A stretch of 42,946 nt of DNA, from contig CAJVYQ010000041.1 in NCBI GenBank assembly GCA_913009825.1, positions 1-42,946 on the forward strand, in the 5' to 3' direction. This document shows positions 25,674 through 33,534 of the stretch, piece after piece. Source of the DNA: an uncultured Deferribacteres bacterium (GTDB taxonomy: Bacteria > Zhuqueibacterota > JdFR-76 > DREG01). The notes under the pieces are model-generated. The model made no database searches. It saw only the letters and a program-made list of their open reading frames with translations, and was not told the origin of the DNA. The number at the start of each line of letters is the position of its first letter. The first letter of the stretch is position 1. Made by a program: the position numbers and the translations under genes.

Positions 25674-26038
25674 GTTTGGTTTTGCATCTGTCTTAAAAAT
25701 AATTTACTGTAACTATTCAGCCTGGTTTCCTTTTGCCACAAAGATAGTACGTCACGAAGGTTTTAAAAAAACTATTTTTATAAAATATTGAATTGTGGTA
25801 ACTGCTCAGGCTAATGAGTTCATCGTTCCCCCGAAGGGATGCCTTCGGCAAAAGTTCCCGGTTCGAACCCTTTTGTGCTTCGTGTATATCTACGCCGTTA
25901 ACCTTTGAACCATGAACCAATGAACCGTGAACCTGATTCGTTACAAACACCTTATTTTTTTAACAAACCAACATAACTTTTTTGTATTTAAGAACCGTCA
26001 GACCAACGAACTTTCAGCCAAATATTTCCTCTCCTCCC
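25674..26038. other. 365-bp intergenic region with several repeat types
   Basis: No gene. It contains GTAACTATTCAG at 25709-25720 and a relative GTAACTGCTCAG at 25798-25809, TTTTGCCACAAAGA at 25731-25744 (near-copy at 40324-40337), and a 7-bp hairpin CCGAAGG/CCTTCGG at 25831-25848. Four TGAACC units lie at 25906-25933. It may hold the promoter of the phosphatase-lipoprotein-CHAT unit. Confidence 0.6.
25906..25933. repeat. Tandem TGAACC repeat
   Basis: TGAACC occurs at 25906, 25913, 25921 and 25928, with period 7-8-7. Confidence 0.7.
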
Positions 26039-27247
26039 TCAGGAGTTATCCTCCTCCACCGCTTGCAGCAACAGTTGAAAAAAATTCGGCACGGCCGCCG
26101 CCACACGGTTCCAATTGGGAGTTAGCGGCAGGTCCAACGGGCTTTTCAGTACTTCCTGACCGGCAATCATAATCGATCTGGCAAAGGTTTCCACCGCCTG
26201 TCCCTCCTGGTGACGATCGAAATACAGATTGTTGATGGCAGCGTCGTGGTCATAGTGGCTGATAGTATCCTGACCCACTCTCAGATAGGCAATCTGCAAA
26301 GTACGCAGCAGCCCTTCCGAGAGGATAACGCCTTCCTGGCCCAAATTTCTGAAGATCGATTTAGCAATATCGATGGACATTTTCATCAATCCCTTTTGAG
26401 GATCATTCGGAGACAACACCTGGTGCTTATGGTCATAATTATCACAAATCTCGGACTGACAAATTCTGTTGATCGAAGTTGTCCGATACACTTCAGAAAG
26501 AGCGCCCACTTCCAGTCCCCAATCTCCCGGAATACGGATAATTCTGGCCAGATCAACCGCCAATGAAAATTCACCCGCCAAAGGATAGCGAAAACTGTCC
26601 AGATAATTCAAAAGCGGTACATTTCCCAATATTTTTTTAAGCGCCCTGATCATGGGAGAAACAAACAAACGGGTTACCCGGCCATGCATTCTGTCTGTCA
26701 CACGACTGTAAAACCCCTTGCAATATTCATAGTCGAGGGTAGTACTCATCACCGGAAAACAAAGTCTTGCCAGCAACTCCCGGTCGTAGGTTAAGATATC
26801 ACAATCGTGCAGCGCTACGACCCGGCTCTTATTTTCCGCAATGATATAACCAAGCGCCATCCACACCGACCGGCCTTTTCCATCGGAGCCAACATTCAGT
26901 TCGTGCTCGCTCAGCAAGTCGTACAAGAACGAAATTCGCGGGCCGGTGTTCCAGACAATTTTCACTTCCTGGGGCAAAACGGAAAAGAATCTTTTCACCT
27001 TGTCGAATTGTTCCGCATCTGTCTGTCCCATTGTTACCACAATCTGGTTGATGTACGGAACTGTTTTAATCACTGCCAAAATCTTTGGCAGCGCCGTACC
27101 CTCCAATTCTGCATAAATCGAGGGTAAAACAACGGAAAGGGGACGAATGAATTTGTATGCCTCTAACTTCCTTTCGATTTCCGAGATGTCTGATTTTCCC
27201 AATTTATGCAAAGTGGTTATGACACCGGTCTGATAAAAATCACCCAT
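26039..27247 (-). CDS. gpgS: Glucosyl-3-phosphoglycerate synthase (GT81)
   Basis: 402 residues, a GT-A glycosyltransferase. Markers are PLSVVLPSIYAELEG, the metal-binding DxD in ALHDCDILTYD (about 147-157), GKGRSVWMALGY and the acceptor-side LAGEFSLAVDLAR and DWGLEVGALSEVYR. This set is typical of GpgS, which transfers glucose from a nucleotide sugar to 3-phosphoglycerate. Mannosyl-3-phosphoglycerate synthase is the alternative but is less similar. The ribosome binding site GAGGGTGAT precedes ATG 27247. It lies 38 bp after the glycerate kinase gene and 365 bp before the phosphatase gene, giving a pathway for glucosylglycerate, a compatible solute made under salt stress or nitrogen limitation. 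Confidence 0.9.
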   Translation of the reverse strand: MGDFYQTGVITTLHKLGKSDISEIERKLEAYKFIRPLSVVLPSIYAELEGTALPKILAVIKTVPYINQIVVTMGQTDAEQFDKVKRFFSVLPQEVKIVWNTGPRISFLYDLLSEHELNVGSDGKGRSVWMALGYIIAENKSRVVALHDCDILTYDRELLARLCFPVMSTTLDYEYCKGFYSRVTDRMHGRVTRLFVSPMIRALKKILGNVPLLNYLDSFRYPLAGEFSLAVDLARIIRIPGDWGLEVGALSEVYRTTSINRICQSEICDNYDHKHQVLSPNDPQKGLMKMSIDIAKSIFRNLGQEGVILSEGLLRTLQIAYLRVGQDTISHYDHDAAINNLYFDRHQEGQAVETFARSIMIAGQEVLKSPLDLPLTPNWNRVAAAVPNFFQLLLQAVEEDNS

Positions 27248-27285
27248 ATCACCCTCGCTTTTATCTTATGAACTGCAATTTATTT

Positions 27286-28617
27286 TCAACGGATCAATAG
27301 TACCTGAATATCGATTACATTGGTTCCCGATGCACCGGGAGAAAATAGATCGTCTATCTTTTTGAAAAAGGAGTAAGAATCATTATTTTTAAGAAATCCT
27401 TTCCACTGCAAACCCAAAGAAGCGGCACGGTTCAGCGAATCGGAAAAGCCGAAAGCCCCTGCTGCATCCGTCGGTCCATCGGTGCCGTCCGTACCAACGC
27501 TAAAAAAGGCGGCATCGCCCAAACCGGCCAGGTCTTTTAAAACAGCCAAAACCATTTCGGTGTTTCTTCCCCCTTTTCCGTCACCGGTCACTGTCACCGT
27601 TGTTTCCCCCCCGGCAATGATGCAGGCCGGCGGCGGCAAAGGCTGACCGCTCAAGCGGATCTCTCTGGCGATAGCGCCGTAAAACCGGGCAATTTCTCCG
27701 GCCTCTCCCTGAACCGAACTGGACAAAACAAGCGGTTCCCAGCCGTTCCGGTGTGCCAGTTCTTTTACCGCAAGCAATGCTTTTTGATTGTTGGCAACAA
27801 TGATATTCTTAACCTTGCTAAAGAGCGGATCGCCCGGCTTGGGCGTTTCCGCTGCCGGATTTTTCCGTTGATTCAGGAACCACTGCCGCAAGGCCGGAGA
27901 CAATTCCGGCCAAATTTTATAATCCTTCAAAATTTCTTCCGCCCCGGCAAAATCGGAGGGATCGGGTGTTGTTGCGCCGGAAGCGATAGATGCCGGTTTA
28001 TCCCCGATAACATCGGATATGATGAACGAAACCACTCGTGCCGGCAGTGCTAATCGTGCAAGCCGGCCGCCCTTTACAGCGGAGAGATGTTTTCTAACCA
28101 CATTCATTTTTTCGATGGGAACCCCTTTGCGCAACAACAGATTGGTGATGTCCTGCTTATCTTTCAGGGAAATCCCGGCGCGGGGGTGGACCAGCAGCGC
28201 GGAGCCGCCGCCGGAAATAAGCGCGATAACCAGATCCTTCCCGCCGGTTTTTTCCAGCAGTTCGATTATTTGGCGCGTAGCGCGGACACCGTTTTCATCA
28301 GGTACCGGATGGGCGGCTTCGAAAATTTTTATTTTTTTCAGGGGAACCGCGTGTTCATATTTTGTCACCACCACCCCGTCATGGATCAGATCACCCAAGA
28401 TATTTTCCGTCACTTCTGCCATGGCTGCGGAGGCTTTGCCGAAACCGATCACCCAAATTTTACCAATATCGTGCAGAGAGAGCCATTCGCTTCCCAACTG
28501 AATTTTGTCGCCTTTCACCCGTAAATTCATTTTCAGAGATACTTCCGGAGATGCTTCTTCGATGGCAACATAATAAGCATCCGTGAAAAACTTCTTTGCT
28601 TCTGTGCGAAAATCCAT
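27286..28617 (-). CDS. Glycerate kinase (MOFRL family)
   Basis: 443 residues from ATG 28617, which has AAGGGAGAG upstream; a longer frame to 28635 is less likely. The family's markers are VIGFGKASAAMAE, ISGGGSALLVHP, the long MOFRL C-terminal domain with GGRNTEMVLAVL and the end SVGTDGTDGPTDAAGAFG. This type of enzyme phosphorylates D-glycerate, usually to 2-phosphoglycerate. Next to gpgS it could supply the phosphoglycerate acceptor or recycle glycerate from breakdown of glucosylglycerate. Symbols differ between species (gckA, ttuD), so none is given. Confidence 0.92.
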   Translation of the reverse strand: MDFRTEAKKFFTDAYYVAIEEASPEVSLKMNLRVKGDKIQLGSEWLSLHDIGKIWVIGFGKASAAMAEVTENILGDLIHDGVVVTKYEHAVPLKKIKIFEAAHPVPDENGVRATRQIIELLEKTGGKDLVIALISGGGSALLVHPRAGISLKDKQDITNLLLRKGVPIEKMNVVRKHLSAVKGGRLARLALPARVVSFIISDVIGDKPASIASGATTPDPSDFAGAEEILKDYKIWPELSPALRQWFLNQRKNPAAETPKPGDPLFSKVKNIIVANNQKALLAVKELAHRNGWEPLVLSSSVQGEAGEIARFYGAIAREIRLSGQPLPPPACIIAGGETTVTVTGDGKGGRNTEMVLAVLKDLAGLGDAAFFSVGTDGTDGPTDAAGAFGFSDSLNRAASLGLQWKGFLKNNDSYSFFKKIDDLFSPGASGTNVIDIQVLLIR

Positions 28618-28721
28618 TTTTCTCTCCCTTCTCAAGTCTTTTTAAAATAGTCAAAAACAAAATAAAATTCAACAATACCGGAATTGTTTTCTACATAGAT
28701 GCGTCTGTGTGGCCATAAGTT

Positions 28722-28844
28722 TATGTAACACTTTTTTTTTACTGAAATCTGCGTTCTTTGCGCTCTCTGCGTTTCAGAGCGGCTGTTTTTTAACGCAGAG
28801 GCGCAGAGGACGCGGAGAAATTGAAAAATCCGGTGACTATTCAG
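28722..28844. repeat. Composite palindromic element, copy 2 (inverted relative to the window end)
   Basis: Bounded by GTAACACTTT (28722-28731) and GTGACTATTCAG (28833-28844), with a CGCAGAG hairpin (arms 28747-28774 and 28791-28820) inside. Its reverse complement aligns over about 100 bp with 42836-42945, including the CAATTTCTC lead and the AGTGTTAC end, so the two are copies of one element in opposite orientation. Confidence 0.78.
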
Positions 28845-29050
28845 CTCACGAAACACAAAACCCTCAAAATGCCTACTATGATTTTTTTTGCTTTTTCGAG
28901 TCTTTCGAGAGCTGCCTGAGTAGCGTCGGAGATTCATCAAAAATTATCGAATCTAATTGTACATGAGAAACTTAAAACTGGTCTTTCATGACTTTTATAT
29001 TTCTATAACTGCCGAGATCATTTCGCTTTTCCGGTACGACACGCGAAATT

Positions 29051-29127
29051 GTCATTCCCGCATGATTCAAGCAGTAATCCACATTAATCCGGAAAATGGA
29101 TTCCCGATAAAAGCATTCGGGAATGAC
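29051..29127. repeat. dRS3-like ATTCCC palindrome
   Basis: GTCATTCCCG (29051-29060) and CGGGAATGAC (29118-29127) are perfect outer inverted repeats. Inside are AATCC/GGATT (29086-29102) and ATTCCCGA/TTCGGGAAT (29100-29124). The core recalls the ATTCCC-N8-GGGAAT repeats of Neisseria and others. Confidence 0.7.
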
Positions 29128-29313
29128 AAAATGCCGGATGATGGCAATTTTTCAAAATACTAAAGTGTTTCCAAGTTTCTTGAAAGCTACCCTTTAGATG
29201 GCCTGCCTGTTACAGAGTGGCCGATAAAGTATTCGGACAGGTTACCTGATAATTGTTGTTTTGCAAAGAACTAATGTGTTACAAATCCACCACTTTTACA
29301 TCCCTGCGATCCG

Positions 29314-32300
29314 TTACGAACCCGTTTCTGTTTTTATAATATTCAGAATAAATTTAATGGGGACCCGGGATATTGATATTTTCCCTCCCTGAATACGAAC
29401 CGGCAAATACCAGGGCTGGGCAAATGATACGGAAGGATAAAGATTACCGTGCTGAACCCGAAAGGAGATAACATTGGGTTTGTAGCCCAGTTTGATCATC
29501 TTCTTTACAGATCTGATTCCCGGGTCTTTACCGTACGGATCGATACTGTTCAATAGATTTTCTGTGGCACGGGCGCCAATTTCGGTCACTTCCAGGCCTC
29601 CGGACAGGACAATCTTTTTCGTCGTTTCCAGACCCCGGCCAAGCAAATTAAAAGAAACCCCTATGCGTGCCTCTTCCTGTTCTTTGGCAACGCCGGGTAA
29701 AATGGACGAATTCACCCGGGATAACTGCCCGGCGAGCCGGTACGAAATATCTTGCCAGGCACCGCTGTTTAAATTGATGAGTGCATTCATAACCAGATTG
29801 CCGTCGTACAAATCCATTGATAAATTGGGAATCAGAATTGAACTCTTTTGTGAATCCATGAAAAGTTCAATGTTGTCCACTTTATAATCTTTGATCACAA
29901 GACTATCCGCTGTAATTCGGAAAAAAGAGTTCTGCTGCTGAAAAAAGTCGGGATACACAGTAAACAGGTCAAACCGGTGCTCCGCTGTTTTCGAAGTAGG
30001 CTGAGAAACAAAATAACCGCTCTCCGGATCATATATCTGATCGAAAGGGAGCCTGCCATTCAAATTGTACAATGCTATTTTATCTTCATTCCGGATGCTC
30101 AGGCTGTCCGCATCGAGCCATCCATGCAGTTCCAGCACAGCAGGATTGACAGCCCGGGAAAACACGGCAAATTTTGCTTCCCAGTCACCGTAAAAAGTAG
30201 TGTTCAAAATTATTTGAACCGCAGAATCCGGGTTTGACCGGACGGTACCGCTGAGATAGTAAAACGGCGCGCCATTGAAATAGTCCGTCATACCGGTACA
30301 ATGGATGCGCAAATTTAACTGCGGCTGTATCACATCGAGAGACTGGAGCGATAACCGGCGCCAATTTTCAAAGACAATTGTGGAGAAAAATTCTGTTCCG
30401 GTAAAAACAGGGGTAGTCTCCAGAAGTTGGAATCCGGAAATCTTTCCTTCCAGATCCAACAGCAACCCGGATAAATCCCCGGAAAAAACGCCGTACGTAT
30501 CCAGTGTGTCCAAATGCAAATACCAGTAGGGATTATCGAACAGTTCGTTCTTCAGCCGCAAATCCCCGATGATCTGTAACTGCATCCGGTGCTTTTCATC
30601 GAACCAGGTATTCGCCTCCGCAGTAACGGTCACCCGGCCGGACCAAAGTGCGGATGTCATGTCGTCGCGCAGGTACGCCGGAAGAAACTCTTCTATCAGA
30701 GGCAAGTCGATTTGCAATTTTTGCAGGTAAATATCGGACTCACCGGACTTGGTGATAAAGTTGCCTTCAAATGCCCCGGTGATCAGATCATTCAAAGAAA
30801 ATGTTCTCGATTTGAAACGGACTTCTGCAAAGCCGGCCGATGCGGTTACATCGCCTGACAGTTTCAGAGAAACATCGGGCAGCAGCTCCAGTCCTTCTGT
30901 GGTGTCGAATTCCACAGAAAGGTCTTTGGTTTTAAATTCCGTGTGCAAAAGCGCCCGGTTCTCAAAATTGCTTTGCAGTTGAGCTAAAAAATCCGCCGAT
31001 CCGGTTACGGAATTGGGCGCTATTTTTTCCAGGTTGATCTCCCGAATATCGACACGTGCAAACAGCTTCAGAGAATCGAAATTCATCTCTTGCAGCGAAT
31101 GAACGTTTTTACTCTTCAAATTGAACTGCGACGTCAAAACCGCGCCGAAAATATCGTCGGCATCCAGCCGGAGCGCCAGACTGTCCGGAACAAAATTTCT
31201 TGTCAATGCGGCTTGCAACGAGAGATGCCAATTTTTTAAATCTATTTTTCCCAAACCATTATCCAACAACCGGATTGCCTTTAATGCCAGCGCGGCGGAA
31301 ATATCTCCCTTCTGAAACTCGTTACCGACAAAAACACCGGCATTGCGGATCCAGCCGTCGAAATTAGAGAGTTGAATCTGACGATTGCGAAAATCAAAAC
31401 CCTGAAATCTATTATTCCAATTATACTCAATTCGCCACTTGTCGTTTTTCTTTTCCGCAGCTATCCGAATAGAATCCAGTGAAATCTGACCCCGAAACGT
31501 TGTATTTTCCGGTAGAAATTCCCGGGGAATTTGGGCTTGTAATAAATCGCTAAAAATTGCTCCCAGGTTCAAAGAGAGAGAGTCCGAAAAGAATTTAGCC
31601 TTTATATAAGGAATACGAACCAGTCCCACCGAGAATTTTGTGAAAAACCAGTTTTTAATATGCAGGCTCAATTGGGCCTGCAAATCGGTCAGGTTGGGAT
31701 GGAATAAGCCGGAAAAATTGCAGTCAACGGGCGGCAGCGGCAGCTGAACAGCGGTTTTTTCATCATTAAACCAGTCGATTTCAACCCTGTTTTGCTGCAA
31801 TTGTAAACTGACTGCGAACGGAATTTTTGTGGCCGGCTGCTCCGGCAACCTGGCGCTTTTCAACACAAAGTTACCGGAGGATGATAGCTGTATCCGCTTT
31901 ACCCGCAATGAATCCAATTGCAGATTGTGCGGCTGATAAGTCATCCGCAATGCTCCGTGATCGATCCCGGCGATTATCCGATAGGTAAAATTCCGCAGCG
32001 AAAAGACGGAATCCCGGCCGGAAAATTGAAACCGGCGCAAATCAATTAAAAAATTTGACAGGAAAAAAGAGAAGTTCCCGCTCTCCGAACCGCCCCTCCA
32101 TTCCATTTCAGCCCGGCGCAGCTCTAATGTTTGAACCGCCAGCAGCCAATGGTTCAAAAAAGAAGATTGGGATGTCGATGAATCACCGGCGAAAAAATTC
32201 TTAAAATCTGCATCAATCAGATTTATTTTCGGATGATCGATCACAATTTTGGAAATGACAATTTTTTTGTGCAGCAGGGCTTTCAACCGGTAGCGCAGTT

Positions 32301-32562
32301 CAACCCGGTCAACGGTAAGAAAATCTTCCTTATTGGCGGGAAACGGCCGGGAGATTGTTACATTTTCCAACCGGAATCCTTTTAGCAGATGGAACGATGC
32401 CGTGTGGATTTGCACAGTTCTGCCAAATTGTTGGGAAAGAAAAGCCGTTGCCAATTGTTTAAATCGCGCCGGCGGATATTGATGAATGAAATAAAAATAA
32501 ACCGCGGCAATAAAAAAGAAGGATACAAGCAAAAGAATAAACACCGTCCGGAGAAACCGCAT
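29314..32562 (-). CDS. AsmA/YdbH-like envelope protein
   Basis: 1082 residues. One N-terminal membrane helix (VFILLLVSFFFIAAVYFYF, about 7-25) is followed by an AsmA N-terminal domain (FGRTVQIHTASFHLLKGFRL, VELRYRLKALLHKKIVISKI) and a very long, almost purely beta-rich periplasmic region, as in the bridge-forming AsmA/TamB/YdbH proteins that carry lipids between membranes. The C-terminal part (about 930-1070: SLDLYDGNL-like repeats, then DPYGKDPGIRSVKKMIKLGY and QHGNLYPSVSFAQPWYLPV) seems most like the AsmA/YdbH C-terminal region. A DUF1318/YdbL-like lipoprotein occurs at 24272-24841, which supports but does not prove a YdbH role. No other gene follows it closely. Confidence 0.7.
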   Translation of the reverse strand: MRFLRTVFILLLVSFFFIAAVYFYFIHQYPPARFKQLATAFLSQQFGRTVQIHTASFHLLKGFRLENVTISRPFPANKEDFLTVDRVELRYRLKALLHKKIVISKIVIDHPKINLIDADFKNFFAGDSSTSQSSFLNHWLLAVQTLELRRAEMEWRGGSESGNFSFFLSNFLIDLRRFQFSGRDSVFSLRNFTYRIIAGIDHGALRMTYQPHNLQLDSLRVKRIQLSSSGNFVLKSARLPEQPATKIPFAVSLQLQQNRVEIDWFNDEKTAVQLPLPPVDCNFSGLFHPNLTDLQAQLSLHIKNWFFTKFSVGLVRIPYIKAKFFSDSLSLNLGAIFSDLLQAQIPREFLPENTTFRGQISLDSIRIAAEKKNDKWRIEYNWNNRFQGFDFRNRQIQLSNFDGWIRNAGVFVGNEFQKGDISAALALKAIRLLDNGLGKIDLKNWHLSLQAALTRNFVPDSLALRLDADDIFGAVLTSQFNLKSKNVHSLQEMNFDSLKLFARVDIREINLEKIAPNSVTGSADFLAQLQSNFENRALLHTEFKTKDLSVEFDTTEGLELLPDVSLKLSGDVTASAGFAEVRFKSRTFSLNDLITGAFEGNFITKSGESDIYLQKLQIDLPLIEEFLPAYLRDDMTSALWSGRVTVTAEANTWFDEKHRMQLQIIGDLRLKNELFDNPYWYLHLDTLDTYGVFSGDLSGLLLDLEGKISGFQLLETTPVFTGTEFFSTIVFENWRRLSLQSLDVIQPQLNLRIHCTGMTDYFNGAPFYYLSGTVRSNPDSAVQIILNTTFYGDWEAKFAVFSRAVNPAVLELHGWLDADSLSIRNEDKIALYNLNGRLPFDQIYDPESGYFVSQPTSKTAEHRFDLFTVYPDFFQQQNSFFRITADSLVIKDYKVDNIELFMDSQKSSILIPNLSMDLYDGNLVMNALINLNSGAWQDISYRLAGQLSRVNSSILPGVAKEQEEARIGVSFNLLGRGLETTKKIVLSGGLEVTEIGARATENLLNSIDPYGKDPGIRSVKKMIKLGYKPNVISFRVQHGNLYPSVSFAQPWYLPVRIQGGKISISRVPIKFILNIIKTETGS

Positions 32563-32888
32563 TTTTAAGAATCCCGCCAGTTATTTAGAAGTATATTGAA
32601 TACGTTTGTCTCTGCTTTTTGCCGGACAAATTCTTAAATAATGTAACGATGCAGAAAAATTAACTAGTAAAATGAAGTTAACAAAAAAAATCCGGGATTT
32701 TTATGCAATGATCTTTTCTATTTTATCATTCTGTCAGGCTGAACCGTTACCAAAAATGTTTGATCTGCCCGCTCAAAAATATTAAAAATTTTTGCTTCTC
32801 ACAATAAAAAATTGTAATTTAATAAAAGTATTCAGCTTTGTTTGTCTTTGCAGAGGAAAGCGTAGAGAAAAAAAGAAGGAGTGTTTCC
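32563..32888. other. Divergent intergenic region
   Basis: AT-rich spacer between the AsmA-like gene (minus) and the coiled-coil TrkA_C gene (plus); it should hold both promoters. No clear element beyond A/T runs was seen. Confidence 0.5.
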
Positions 32889-33506
32889 ATGGATTTACTG
32901 AACAAAGTGAAAGATTCACTTGATAAAATCACCAAAACCAGCGCCGAAGTTGCCCGGGAAGGAGTGGAAAAAATCAGCGGGAGGGCAACCGCTTATACGA
33001 AACTGAGCATGGTAAAAATGGAAATTAAATCGCTGGAAAAGAAAGTAGAAAATGCTCTAACGGAAATGGGCCGCGAAATATATGAACGTTCCGAAAAACA
33101 GGAGATGAAAAATCCTGCCGCCGATTTAAAACCACACACCGACAAAATCAGAGATCTGAAAGCGGAATTAACCGCGAAAGAGGATGGATTAAAGAAAGTT
33201 TATAAGGAATTTGCCCGAGACAGCATCGACAAAGAAAAGATTAAAAATCTGAAGAAAGAATTAGAAACCGGCGGCGGCACCATTGAACAGATACGACTCA
33301 CGGAAAATTCTCCGGTGTTGGGTAAAAAGTTAAAAAGCGTAAAACTCCCCAAGGAAGTTCTGATTGGCACAATTACACGAAACGATCTGGTCATTATACC
33401 GGATGGCACCACTGTTTTTGCCAAAGATGACAAAGTGACCTTGTTGGGCAAAAAGGAAGATGTGATGCAAACAATTCCCATTCTGCAGCCGGAAAAAACC
33501 GAATAG
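32889..33506 (+). CDS. Coiled-coil protein with C-terminal TrkA_C-like domain
   Basis: 205 residues from ATG 32889, chosen for the GAAGGAGTG just upstream. Residues about 1-145 are helical and charged, with heptad-like stretches (LSMVKMEIKSLEKKVENALT, IRDLKAELTAKEDGLKKVYK). Residues about 148-205 resemble a TrkA_C/RCK_C domain (SPVLGKKLKSVKLPKEVLIG, ITRNDLVIIPDGTTVFAKDD), which in potassium transporters binds nucleotides such as c-di-AMP. No membrane segment and no NAD-binding RCK domain are present. The combination is unusual, and its role is not known; it may respond to a second messenger or to osmotic state. Convergent with the next gene, 28 bp away. Confidence 0.7.
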   Translation: MDLLNKVKDSLDKITKTSAEVAREGVEKISGRATAYTKLSMVKMEIKSLEKKVENALTEMGREIYERSEKQEMKNPAADLKPHTDKIRDLKAELTAKEDGLKKVYKEFARDSIDKEKIKNLKKELETGGGTIEQIRLTENSPVLGKKLKSVKLPKEVLIGTITRNDLVIIPDGTTVFAKDDKVTLLGKKEDVMQTIPILQPEKTE

Positions 33507-33534
33507 CGTAAAGGGTTCAAATAAAGGGACAACC

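Larger units (their letters stand above)
28618..29313. other. Repeat-rich 696-bp intergenic region
   Basis: No gene supported. It contains a composite palindromic element (28722-28844), a dRS3-like ATTCCC palindrome (29051-29127) and two related motifs, ACTAAAGTGTTTC at 29159-29171 and ACTAATGTGTTAC at 29270-29282. The promoter for the glycerate kinase unit must lie near 28618-28700. Confidence 0.6.
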
